A DNA stretch of 41,821 nucleotides, from the NCBI GenBank assembly GCA_017615975.1, contig JAFZYZ010000058.1, forward strand, positions 1 to 41,821. The letters are read 5' to 3'. The DNA is from Clostridia bacterium (GTDB lineage Bacteria; Bacillota; Clostridia; Christensenellales; Borkfalkiaceae). Positions 15,602 to 23,489 of the stretch are shown piece after piece (position 1 is the first letter of the stretch; every line of letters starts with the position of its first letter). The position numbers and the translations under genes were made by a program. The notes under the pieces were generated by a model. That model made no database searches. It saw only the letters and a program-made list of their open reading frames with translations, and was not told the DNA's origin.

Positions 15602-15636
15602 AAACCCCGAAACGCGCCTTATGCGTTTCGGGGTTT
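15602..15636 (-). terminator. Rho-independent terminator after ddh
   Basis: A perfect 14-base stem (15602-15615 with 15623-15636; arm AAACCCCGAAACGC) with a 7-base loop, followed on the minus strand by GTTTGTTTTTG. Confidence 0.9.
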
Positions 15637-15639
15637 AAG

Positions 15640-15673
15640 CCTTTTACGGTACGCGCATATTCCTTTTACGGTA
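15640..15673. repeat. Two 12-bp direct repeats, 22 bp apart
   Basis: CCTTTTACGGTA occurs at 15640-15651 and 15662-15673, exactly two helical turns apart, between the ddh stop and its terminator. The spacing would suit a dimeric DNA-binding protein acting on the following flippase operon, but no regulator can be named. Confidence 0.5.
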
Positions 15674-15706
15674 GTATGCGGTAAATATATTTTATTATAC
15701 GAATTG

Positions 15707-16681
15707 TTAAAGCAGGGTTTTGAACGCCTGTTCGGGATCTAAAGGATAGAGATATTTTAACGGAATATCGAACACCGTTTTCACGCCCGTTTCGCCTTTT
15801 TTATACAGTCTATACACGGCGCGCGCGTAAGCCGTCAGCACGCTGCCAGTAAATTCGGGGTTGGAATCGAGTTTTAAAGAGAGTTGCAACAGTTCGGAAT
15901 TTTCGTCCGTGGTTTTGCCCGAACGGATTACCACGCCGCCGTGCGCTAATTTGCCGTGGTTTGCCTTTAATTCTTCTTCTGAAATAAAATGCACCGTAGT
16001 ATCGTAGTCGGAAAAATAGTTGGGCATTTCCTTTATTTCTTTTTCTATACGCGTCCTATCCGCGCCCTCTTCCGCCACGACGAAACACTCTCTCGCGTGT
16101 TTTTCGCGCACGGAAAGTTCGGGGTTTTCGCCGTTTCTGACTCTTGTCAGCGCGTCTTCTTTCGGCACGGTGTACTGGATAGCGTTTTTAACGCCCTTAA
16201 TTCGCCTTATCGCGTCGCTATGCCCCTGCGATACGCCCTTGCCCCAGAAAGTATAGTCCTTGCCGTCGGGCAGCACCGAACCGAAAAGCAGCCTTGCAAG
16301 CGAAAAGACGCCGGGATCCCAGCCCACGCTTATAAGACCTATCTTACCGTTTTCCTTGGCGATTTTATCGAGTTTTTCAAAATATTCGGGAATTTTAGCG
16401 TGCGTATCGAAAGAATCCACCGTGTTAAAATCCTTGATATAACCCGCTGTCGTTGCGGGAAGATCCGTCGCCGAACCGCCGCAGAGTATAAGCACGTCTA
16501 TTTCGCCCTTAAATTTCGGCAAATCGTTTACGGAATAAACCTTATAACCCGTTATAGGCTTAACCGTTTCAGGCTGTCTTCTGGTGAACACGCCCACGCA
16601 CTCAAAATCTTCGGCTTTATCAACCGCAAGGCACACGCCCCTGCCGAGATTGCCGTAGCCGACTATTCCTACTTTTATCAT
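15707..16681 (-). CDS. ddh: meso-Diaminopimelate dehydrogenase
   Basis: A 324-residue NADP-dependent enzyme, normal length. It makes meso-diaminopimelate directly from tetrahydrodipicolinate, feeding peptidoglycan and lysine. The nucleotide site is VGIVGYGNLGRGV at residues 4-16, followed by GVFTRR, which favours NADP. Family blocks include LILCGGSATDLP, TVDSFDTHAKIP, ISVGWDPGVFSL and FWGKGVSQGHSDAIRRI, then HARECFVV and GVVIRSGKT. It has its own promoter in the gap shared with spoIIE and a strong terminator. The one-step route replaces the succinylase or acetylase branches. In spore formers DAP precursors also supply dipicolinate. Nothing in the sequence looks altered. The ribosome site is a weak GGTAAAG. 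Confidence 0.96.
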   Translation of the reverse strand: MIKVGIVGYGNLGRGVCLAVDKAEDFECVGVFTRRQPETVKPITGYKVYSVNDLPKFKGEIDVLILCGGSATDLPATTAGYIKDFNTVDSFDTHAKIPEYFEKLDKIAKENGKIGLISVGWDPGVFSLARLLFGSVLPDGKDYTFWGKGVSQGHSDAIRRIKGVKNAIQYTVPKEDALTRVRNGENPELSVREKHARECFVVAEEGADRTRIEKEIKEMPNYFSDYDTTVHFISEEELKANHGKLAHGGVVIRSGKTTDENSELLQLSLKLDSNPEFTGSVLTAYARAVYRLYKKGETGVKTVFDIPLKYLYPLDPEQAFKTLL

Positions 16682-16714
16682 TTAACTTTACCGTCCGTTT
16701 TATTTTTCGTTTAT

Positions 16715-16743
16715 ATTGTACGCCAAACCGAGAAGAAAATCAA
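16715..16743 (-). promoter_or_regulatory. ddh promoter
   Basis: On the minus strand, -35 TTGATT (16738-16743), a 17-base spacer and -10 TACAAT (16715-16720), about 33 bases before the ATG. It lies in the intergenic gap shared with spoIIE. Confidence 0.65.
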
Positions 16744-16866
16744 CCTTAATTATACAACCTTTGATTATAGCAACTATTCGTTTTTGTTATTTTTACCGAT
16801 TAAAATACAAAATCGGGCAAAATTATCCCGCCCGCACCCCTTATAATCGTTAAAAAAGGAGTAGTT

Positions 16867-19161
16867 ATGAAAAATCCCCTGCGCCGTTTAGATTATACCG
16901 CCGTAATAAAATACCTGTGCGCTTTCGCGCTGTTTACCGTGTTCAACCACCTTGAAGAAGATATTCAACCCTACTCTATCGCCGTCCTTATCGCCTGCGC
17001 TTACGGGAACGGCAACTTTTTGCCTTTCGCCCTGCTGTTTCTCTGTTCCTTTCCCGTATCTGGCGCGAACGGACTTTTAGCGCAGGGGGCTGTTTCCGCG
17101 GTGTTTTTAATCACGCTGGAATTTTTATACAAGCACTTTAACGCAAAAAAGAATTTGGGCTTTATAGTGCTTGCCTGCCTTTCCCTTTTGGGATATATTT
17201 TCGTGGGCGACACTTCCGCAAAAATACTTGTCGAAAAAAGAATTCTGGTGTCGGCGGTAGCGTCGGGGCTGGCGTTTTTCTGCTGCACGGCGGATAAAGC
17301 CGTAGCGGAAAAAGGTCTTAAATTCAAATTCTCCTACGAAGAATCCCTGTCCGCGGCGGCTGTCGCCGTAGCGTTCGGTATATGCGTTTGCAACTGCTTT
17401 TCGCCCGTTTTATGGAAGGGCTTTACCGTGTTTATTATACTATGCTGCTGCTACCTTTTCAGATTCGGCACGGCGACTACCGTTTCCGCCGCGCTCGGCA
17501 TCAGCCTTGCAGTCTGCTATCACGATATAAACTTTGTGTCCATTACCCTGACGCTGGGGCTTGCCGCCCAACTTACGGGTAATTTTTCCCGCTATCTTGC
17601 CGCGGCGACTATCCCTGCGGCGGACTTTTTTATATACGCCCTGTTCGGCGTTTACCCCGTCTATTCTGCGGCAGAATACCTGCCCGTAATAATAGGCGCG
17701 ATTGCCTTTGCCGTTATCCCGCAAAAGCCGATGAAAGACTTAAAGGAAAAACTGTATTCGTTCAGAGAAAGACAACTCGTGCGACAGACCATAAACCGCA
17801 ATCGGCTTATGCTATCCAACAGACTTTACGAACTTGCGGGCGTGTTTACCGAAATGTCTTCCACCTTTAACGCCTTTAAAAAGACGGCTATAACGGAAGA
17901 TAAGGCAAAGTCCGCTATAGAACGCGAAATTTACTGTTCGGTGTGTAAAAACTGCAAGTTTTTCGGTAAATGTAAGCCCAAAGAGAAAGAGATTAAAAAC
18001 GGGCTTAAAATTATGCTTGAAGTAGGCTTTGCCAAAGGCAGGCTGTCGCTTATAGATTTGCCCAAAGAGTTGTCCGAAACCTGTATTCACCCAAACGATA
18101 TTCTGTTCGGGCTTAACAAGATGCTATCGGAATACCGTTCTTACGCTTTAAATGTAAAAAATCTGGCGAGCGGCAGAGAACTTATCGCCGAAGAAGTATC
18201 GGGCGTTTCGGAAATATTAAAAGGTTTAGCGTTAGAGTCGGGCGCGCTGTTAAAGTACCAAAGCAGGCTGGAAAGAACGCTTGCCGAAGAACTCGTAAAA
18301 AACGGGTTTTTCGCTTCGGAAATACTTATCTACGGCGAAAACGAACGCCTGACCGTTTCAATGATAATAACTATGAAAGAATTTTCTTTGCACGCACTTT
18401 GCCGTGTCATAGATAAAACTTTAGGAATAAATATGACGCTTGCGGAAAAGAGTAATATCACCGAAGATAAAATCTACCTACTGTTTAAGCGCGCCGCGGA
18501 GTACGACGCGGTGTTCGGCGTGGCTTCGGCAAAAAAAGACGGTTCAAAAATAAGCGGCGACACGCACTCCGTTATCCGAATAAACGACGAAAAGTTTTTG
18601 GTTGCGCTATCCGACGGTATGGGCAGCGGCAAAGAAGCCGAGACCGTTTCGTCCGTTTCCCTATCCTTAATAGAAAGTTTCTACAAGGCGGGCATGAACA
18701 GCGAACTTATCCTAAACACGGTGAATAAACTGCTTGCGGTAAACACCGAAGACAATTTCACCGCGCTGGACGTGGCGGTTATAGACCTTAAAAACCGTTC
18801 TTCGGACTTTGTGAAATACGGCGCGCCCTACGGATTTATAATAAGCGACGGCAGAGTGCGCATAGTGGAAGCGAATTCTCTCCCGTTAGGCATTTTAAGC
18901 GACTTAAAGCCGTCCGTCTGCCGCGCGGAAGTAAACGACGGAGATATGATACTTTTGATGACGGACGGGGTTTCGGACGCGTTCGGCTCTTCGGGGGATA
19001 TAATAGACTATATCCGCCTTGCCCCCGCGCTTAATCCGCAAACTTTTGCCGACGAAGTGTTGAACAAGGCGATTTCTTTATCCGACGGTGAAAAAAAGGA
19101 CGATATGACCGTCCTTTGCGTAAGAATATTCAAAAAACCGACTATCGCCGCGCCCGCTTAA
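16867..19161 (+). CDS. spoIIE: Stage II sporulation protein E (membrane PP2C phosphatase)
   Basis: A 764-residue SpoIIE. Residues ~10-290 hold about ten hydrophobic helices. Residues ~290-530 are a central regulatory region with a CSVCKNCKFFGKC cysteine cluster around 360. Residues ~550-755 are the PP2C phosphatase, with metal-site motifs SDGMGSGKEA (near 583) and MTDGVSDAFG (near 698). In endospore formers SpoIIE sits at the division septum and dephosphorylates SpoIIAA, freeing sigma-F in the forespore. GGAG precedes the ATG by six bases. A TATAAT lies about 30 bases upstream but with a poor -35, and no clear TGTCGAA Spo0A box was found, so its control is uncertain. Its presence is the strongest sign that the organism forms spores. 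It converges on the methyltransferase gene. Confidence 0.93.
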   Translation: MKNPLRRLDYTAVIKYLCAFALFTVFNHLEEDIQPYSIAVLIACAYGNGNFLPFALLFLCSFPVSGANGLLAQGAVSAVFLITLEFLYKHFNAKKNLGFIVLACLSLLGYIFVGDTSAKILVEKRILVSAVASGLAFFCCTADKAVAEKGLKFKFSYEESLSAAAVAVAFGICVCNCFSPVLWKGFTVFIILCCCYLFRFGTATTVSAALGISLAVCYHDINFVSITLTLGLAAQLTGNFSRYLAAATIPAADFFIYALFGVYPVYSAAEYLPVIIGAIAFAVIPQKPMKDLKEKLYSFRERQLVRQTINRNRLMLSNRLYELAGVFTEMSSTFNAFKKTAITEDKAKSAIEREIYCSVCKNCKFFGKCKPKEKEIKNGLKIMLEVGFAKGRLSLIDLPKELSETCIHPNDILFGLNKMLSEYRSYALNVKNLASGRELIAEEVSGVSEILKGLALESGALLKYQSRLERTLAEELVKNGFFASEILIYGENERLTVSMIITMKEFSLHALCRVIDKTLGINMTLAEKSNITEDKIYLLFKRAAEYDAVFGVASAKKDGSKISGDTHSVIRINDEKFLVALSDGMGSGKEAETVSSVSLSLIESFYKAGMNSELILNTVNKLLAVNTEDNFTALDVAVIDLKNRSSDFVKYGAPYGFIISDGRVRIVEANSLPLGILSDLKPSVCRAEVNDGDMILLMTDGVSDAFGSSGDIIDYIRLAPALNPQTFADEVLNKAISLSDGEKKDDMTVLCVRIFKKPTIAAPA

Positions 19162-19201
19162 AAAGAAAACGCCGCAATACTCGAAACGCGAACACCGCGG
19201 G

Positions 19202-20122
19202 CTATTTCATTTTAGCGTTCCTGTCCCAGAAAACTCCGTCCTTTAACCCCTGTATCTCTTTATCTTCATCCGCTTTTTCAAGGCGGTATTCCGCCCAAGC
19301 GCAGTAAGTCGGGTTCTGTTCTATACCTATATATTTTCGACCGAGTTTTTTGGCGACGACCGCCGTAGTGCCGCTGCCCGCGAACGGATCTAATACCAAA
19401 TCCCCCGCGTTCGAACTTGCCAAAATCAGTTTGGCTATAAGTTTTTCGGGCTTTTGCGTGGGGTGCGCGGTATTTTCCGCCATAGACCAGTACGGAACGG
19501 ATATGTCGTCCCAAAAGTTTGACGGGCAAGTGTCGCGGAATTTGCCGTCTGCGGTTTCTTCCCAGTCCTTCGGCACGCCGTTTTCCCTGTAAGGCGCAAG
19601 CACCTTTCTTCTTTGTTTAACGGCGTCAAGATTGAAAGTATAATCTTCGCCACAGGTTGCAAAAAAGATGTCTTCCATAGAGTTTTTCCAGTTGCGTTTA
19701 GCGCCCCTGCCCTTTTCGCGCTGCCAGGTTATTCTGTTTCTCAAAATAAAACTGTTGTTCAGCACTTCGCCTATAATAAGCGAACTTTCCCAGTCGCAGC
19801 ACACGTAAATACTTGCGGTGGGCTTTAACTTCGGAATAACCGCTTTGATCCACTTTTCGGTGTATAAGGCGTAATCGTCTTTACCAAGTTTTCTAAAACT
19901 CTTGCCCCCGAAATCCTTAAAAAGATTATACGGCGGATCGACGATAAGTAAATCCACCGAACGGTCTTTCACCTTACCTATCGCGGTAAAAAGATCGCCT
20001 ATAACCGTGCGGTCGGCTTCGCCCCTATAATTCTCGGACGGAACGCACCTTAAAAGATATTTCTCATATTTTTCGCCGTCCGATAACGAAAAGTCTATGG
20101 TCTTGTTTCGTTCCGATTTCAT
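19202..20122 (-). CDS. Orphan DNA methyltransferase (beta-class, adenine or N4-cytosine)
   Basis: A 306-residue amino-methyltransferase. The catalytic motif IV, DPPYN, is at residues 62-66 and the SAM motif I, FAGSGTT, at 247-253. That order defines the beta class. HPTQKPEKLI (220-229) is the usual motif before motif I, and YIGIEQNPTYCAWA follows. DPPY is commoner in N6-adenine enzymes, but N4-cytosine activity is not excluded, and the target sequence cannot be read. No restriction endonuclease is nearby, so this looks like a solitary regulatory or housekeeping methyltransferase. The ATG lies two bases after the rho stop, so it is cotranscribed and probably translationally coupled with rho. 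Codon use matches its neighbours, which argues against recent acquisition. It converges with spoIIE. Confidence 0.88.
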   Translation of the reverse strand: MKSERNKTIDFSLSDGEKYEKYLLRCVPSENYRGEADRTVIGDLFTAIGKVKDRSVDLLIVDPPYNLFKDFGGKSFRKLGKDDYALYTEKWIKAVIPKLKPTASIYVCCDWESSLIIGEVLNNSFILRNRITWQREKGRGAKRNWKNSMEDIFFATCGEDYTFNLDAVKQRRKVLAPYRENGVPKDWEETADGKFRDTCPSNFWDDISVPYWSMAENTAHPTQKPEKLIAKLILASSNAGDLVLDPFAGSGTTAVVAKKLGRKYIGIEQNPTYCAWAEYRLEKADEDKEIQGLKDGVFWDRNAKMK

Positions 20123-20124
20123 AA

Positions 20125-21543
20125 TCAGCCTTTACGGTAAAGTTGCATCCACGCGTCGATTTTGGAAATCAAATCGTCGTTGTTCTTTGATTTTTTCATC
20201 ATCTCTATAAGCGCGTCGGTAGCGTCGTTTCGCTCCGACAGGATTTTCCGAAGTTTATAAACGGTTGACTGTTCTTTTTCGGAAAGCAGCAGTTCGTCCT
20301 TTCTCGTGCCCGATTTATAAAGGTCGATTGCCGGAAAAATGCGTTTTTCAGACAGTTCGCGGGACAGGTGTATCTCCATATTACCCGTACCCTTAAACTC
20401 TTCGTAAATAACGTCGTCCATACGGCTGCCCGTATCTATAAGCGCGGTGGAAAGCACGGTTAAACTGCCGCCGTCTTCTATATTTCTCGCCGAACCGAAA
20501 AACCGCTTTGGTCCTGTCAGCGCGGTGGGATCAAGCCCGCCCGACAAGGTCTTTCCCGAAGATTCCACGGTGTTGTTGTACGCGCGCGCAAGGCGGGTTA
20601 TGGAATCCATTAAAATCACTACGTCCTGCCCCACTTCCACAAGCCGCTTTGCCCTGTTGATAACGAGTTCCGCCGCCCGTATGTGATGTTCGGCGTTTTC
20701 GTCGAAGGTGGAAAATACCACTTCGCCCTTTACGCTGCGCTTAATGTCGGTTACTTCTTCGGGGCGTTCGTCGATAAGAAGAATTATGAGTTTAATATCG
20801 GGATAGTTCTCTTCAATCGACTGCGCTATCTTTTTCAAAAGCGTGGTTTTGCCCGTCTTCGGCGGGGCGACTATAAGTCCCCTTTGCCCTTTCCCAAGCG
20901 GCGCGAATAAATCTATGCAACGGATTGCTATATCGTCCGCATTGTTTGCGTTTTCGAGTCTTATACGCTTGGTGGGGTAGTACGGAATTAAATCGTCGAA
21001 ATTAGTGCGGTTTAAAAACAGCGTCGGATCAAGGTCGTTTATCGAAAGTACCTGCTTTAACGCCGCCGCTTCCGTCTCCTTCGGCGGGGTGCAGATTGCC
21101 TTTACCCTGTCGCCGCGGCGTAAATTGTATTTCTTTATGTTAAGAGTGGAAACGTACGCGTCTTCTTTGGAATTTTCGTAATTATTGACGCGTAAAAAAC
21201 CGTAGCCGTTCATATGAACTTCCAAAACCCCTTCCACGGTTATCGTCGTCGGCTTACCCGAATCTTTTAACTGCACTTTGGGGTTTACTATCTCGTAAGG
21301 ATATTCGTTGTTTTCGGGCATATCCAAAAACGCGCTTAAATCCACTTTGGTCTTTTGCGGCGCGCCGAGATTGTTGGGCGGCGTAGGCTGCATTTCACCT
21401 TTCTGTATGGCGATTATGTCCTTTATAAGGTCGTCCTTATTCTTCGCCGCCGGGGCTTTTACGCCTATCACCCTGCCTATTTCCCGCAATACGAAAAGAT
21501 TTACCTTTTCAAGCGTTTCAGTAGTAAAAGTTTTGAATTTCAT
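20125..21543 (-). CDS. rho: Transcription termination factor Rho
   Basis: A 472-residue RNA-dependent helicase that ends transcription and limits antisense RNA. The N-terminal helical domain (1-~50) is short. An OB-fold RNA-binding domain follows (~100-165), with VEGVLEVHMNGYGFLR and GDRVKAICTPPKE. The ATPase core has Walker A APPKTGKTTLLK, the catalytic IDERPEEVTD and Walker B VVILMDSITRLARAYN; the Q-loop and R-loop region is SGGLDPTAL and GSLTVLSTALIDTGSRMDD. AAGGAG precedes the ATG. It lies 33 bases after the flavoprotein gene and two bases before the methyltransferase in a five-gene minus-strand run starting with argS. All catalytic residues look intact. Confidence 0.97.
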   Translation of the reverse strand: MKFKTFTTETLEKVNLFVLREIGRVIGVKAPAAKNKDDLIKDIIAIQKGEMQPTPPNNLGAPQKTKVDLSAFLDMPENNEYPYEIVNPKVQLKDSGKPTTITVEGVLEVHMNGYGFLRVNNYENSKEDAYVSTLNIKKYNLRRGDRVKAICTPPKETEAAALKQVLSINDLDPTLFLNRTNFDDLIPYYPTKRIRLENANNADDIAIRCIDLFAPLGKGQRGLIVAPPKTGKTTLLKKIAQSIEENYPDIKLIILLIDERPEEVTDIKRSVKGEVVFSTFDENAEHHIRAAELVINRAKRLVEVGQDVVILMDSITRLARAYNNTVESSGKTLSGGLDPTALTGPKRFFGSARNIEDGGSLTVLSTALIDTGSRMDDVIYEEFKGTGNMEIHLSRELSEKRIFPAIDLYKSGTRKDELLLSEKEQSTVYKLRKILSERNDATDALIEMMKKSKNNDDLISKIDAWMQLYRKG

Positions 21544-21576
21544 ACTTTACTCCTTGTTTTATCCTTTTTCAGTATA

Positions 21577-22782
21577 TTATTTTTTAATTTGATTTTTTAC
21601 AGATTTTGCCGCCGTAATGCCGCTTACGAACGCAAAAGTCAGGTTATACCCGCCGCACTCGCCGTCTATATCCAGCGCTTCGCCCACGATATATAGCCCC
21701 TTTTTCAGCCTGCTTTCGTAAGTTTCGGGGTTTATATCCGCGGTGGCTATGCCGCCCTTGGTCGTCTGCGCGTAGTCAAAGCCAAGCGTTCCCGTAATTT
21801 TAATTCCGTAAGCCTTAACGGCTTTTATTATTTCCTTAAAGTTTAAGCCCGCGCGCCTTATAATATTTTCACCGAGTTTCTTATGAACCAACCCGTTAAG
21901 AATTTCCGCCTGCGGTATATAGCCTTTATTCCGCCTGCTTTCTAACACGCTTTGCAGCCGTTCTTCCGAAAACTCTGGCAGAAAATCTATTTTTAGTACA
22001 GGATTTTTTAGCCCCGACACCTTGTCCGACACCTTGAACACGGCGTTCCCCGACACCCCGTAATCGGTGAACAGCAAATCGCCCGTCGCACGCTTAATAA
22101 ACTTATCCCCATCAAAAAGCGAGACGGTTGCGTTCTGTTTTATGCCTTTTAAGCCCTTTATGCCGTCCTTTTCCGTCTTTACCTGTACTAAAGAAGGATA
22201 CAGCGCGGTAAGTTTATGTCCGAAAGCGGTTGCAAGCGAATAGCCTTGTCCGTCCGTTCCGAACTGCTTGGCGGCTTTACCGCCCGCGGCAAGCACCACT
22301 TTTTCGGCAAAGATTTTTTCGCCGTTTTCGGCGGTTATAGTAAACAGTCCGTCCTTCTCTACTATATTTACCGCCTTAAAGCCCGTCTTTGCCGTACAGC
22401 CCGCGCTATTAAGGTACGCCCTTATTATATCGAGAACGGAATTTGCCTGACGGGATACGGGATAAATTCTGCCGATTTCGTCTTCTTCGGTTATTATGCC
22501 TATATTTTCGAGATATAACACGGGATTTACGCTTTTTACCTGTCCGATAAAAGTCGCGACGAAATTCTTTTCGCCCGAATAGTTGTCGGCGGAAATAAAG
22601 GCGTTGGATAAATTGCCCTGTCCGTTGCCCGTGGCGATAAGTTTTTTACCCGTTCTGTCGTTCCGTTCCAGAATAACGACGCTATCGCCCGTAAAACGGT
22701 TCTTGCCCGACAGAAGTTCCACGGCGCAGAGTAGTCCCGCGCTGCCGCCGCCGATTATCGCCGTTTTATAAATTTTATTCAA
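21577..22782 (-). CDS. HI0933-type FAD-binding flavoprotein (BaiN/YhiN-like)
   Basis: A 401-residue flavoprotein from the preferred TTG start (22780-22782), which has GGAGAG seven bases upstream and is followed at once by the Rossmann strand. An upstream ATG at 22843-22845 overlaps gph and adds 21 residues before the fold. The FAD site is TAIIGGGSAGLLCAVEL, with ERNDRTGKKL and ATGNGQGNLSN typical of the HI0933 family. KVVLAAGGKA and the C-terminal GLYIVGEALDIDGECGGYN follow. Relatives are annotated as aminoacetone oxidases or BaiN-like reductases, but the substrate is generally unknown. It is followed by rho and preceded by gph, with no promoter visible between them. The family call is firm; any specific reaction would be a guess. 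Confidence 0.88.
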   Translation of the reverse strand: MNKIYKTAIIGGGSAGLLCAVELLSGKNRFTGDSVVILERNDRTGKKLIATGNGQGNLSNAFISADNYSGEKNFVATFIGQVKSVNPVLYLENIGIITEEDEIGRIYPVSRQANSVLDIIRAYLNSAGCTAKTGFKAVNIVEKDGLFTITAENGEKIFAEKVVLAAGGKAAKQFGTDGQGYSLATAFGHKLTALYPSLVQVKTEKDGIKGLKGIKQNATVSLFDGDKFIKRATGDLLFTDYGVSGNAVFKVSDKVSGLKNPVLKIDFLPEFSEERLQSVLESRRNKGYIPQAEILNGLVHKKLGENIIRRAGLNFKEIIKAVKAYGIKITGTLGFDYAQTTKGGIATADINPETYESRLKKGLYIVGEALDIDGECGGYNLTFAFVSGITAAKSVKNQIKK

Positions 22783-22841
22783 TGGCTTACTCTCCGTATG
22801 AATAATTAAAAGGAATTTAAGGAAATTTTTTTCAGATGAAA

Positions 22842-23489
22842 TCAAAGGATAATTTTAAGAAGGTCTTCGGGTTTTTCGGCAAAAATCTTGCCGCCGGCAT
22901 TTTTCAGTTGGTCTTTGGTGCGGTTGCCCCATAGCGCCGCAATACCCGTAAGCCCAGCGTTTATCGCCGCTAAAACGTCCGTTTCCCCGTCGCCGACAAG
23001 AAATGCGTTTTCGGGTTTTACGCCGAGTTCTTTAAGAACGTACAGCGCGCCTGCGGGGTCTGGTTTGCACTTGATTTTATCGCTTTGCCCGCCGATAAAA
23101 TCAAAACCTAATCCGCTTAAATATTTTTCCGCTACTTTGTCTGTTGAATGCTGGGGTTTGTTGGAAAGTACCGCAAGGCGATAGCCGCGATTTTTGAGTT
23201 CTGAAAGCACTTCGGAAATTCCGCCGAAAAGTTTTGTTTTGGGACTACCCGAAGCGTTGTATATACGGTTATAGGTTTCAAGTCTTTTTAGGAATTCTTC
23301 GTCCGAAACTCTTTCGGGCAGCGCGTCCGCTATAAGTTTTTTCGCGCCGCTGCCGATTATCGCGCGCACCCGTTCTCTGCCGATAGGCTTATACCCGTAT
23401 TCGTTAAGCATAGCGTTAATGCTGTCCGTTAAATCGTCAAGCGTGTCGAGTAGCGTGCCGTCAAGGTCGAAAATAACGGCTTTATTCAT
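22842..23489 (-). CDS. gph: HAD-family hydrolase, phosphoglycolate phosphatase-like
   Basis: A 215-residue HAD phosphatase with a cap domain. The nucleophile motif is VIFDLDGTLLDT (residues 5-16, Asp nucleophile at D8), motif II is LAVLSNKP with a serine, and the acidic motif IV is FLVGDGETDVLAA. This pattern matches phosphoglycolate phosphatases, which remove 2-phosphoglycolate left by DNA repair. PpaX-like pyrophosphatases and other small-molecule phosphatases share it, so the substrate is not certain. Its ATG overlaps the argS stop (TAATGA), implying translational coupling; GGAGGAG lies within the end of argS. The flavoprotein gene follows after 59 bases. Confidence 0.88.
   Translation of the reverse strand: MNKAVIFDLDGTLLDTLDDLTDSINAMLNEYGYKPIGRERVRAIIGSGAKKLIADALPERVSDEEFLKRLETYNRIYNASGSPKTKLFGGISEVLSELKNRGYRLAVLSNKPQHSTDKVAEKYLSGLGFDFIGGQSDKIKCKPDPAGALYVLKELGVKPENAFLVGDGETDVLAAINAGLTGIAALWGNRTKDQLKNAGGKIFAEKPEDLLKIIL

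Noticed and set aside
15989-16846. 285-codon plus-strand ORF
   Set aside because: Antisense to ddh and its leader; composition is Arg/His/Phe-rich, as expected for a shadow frame.
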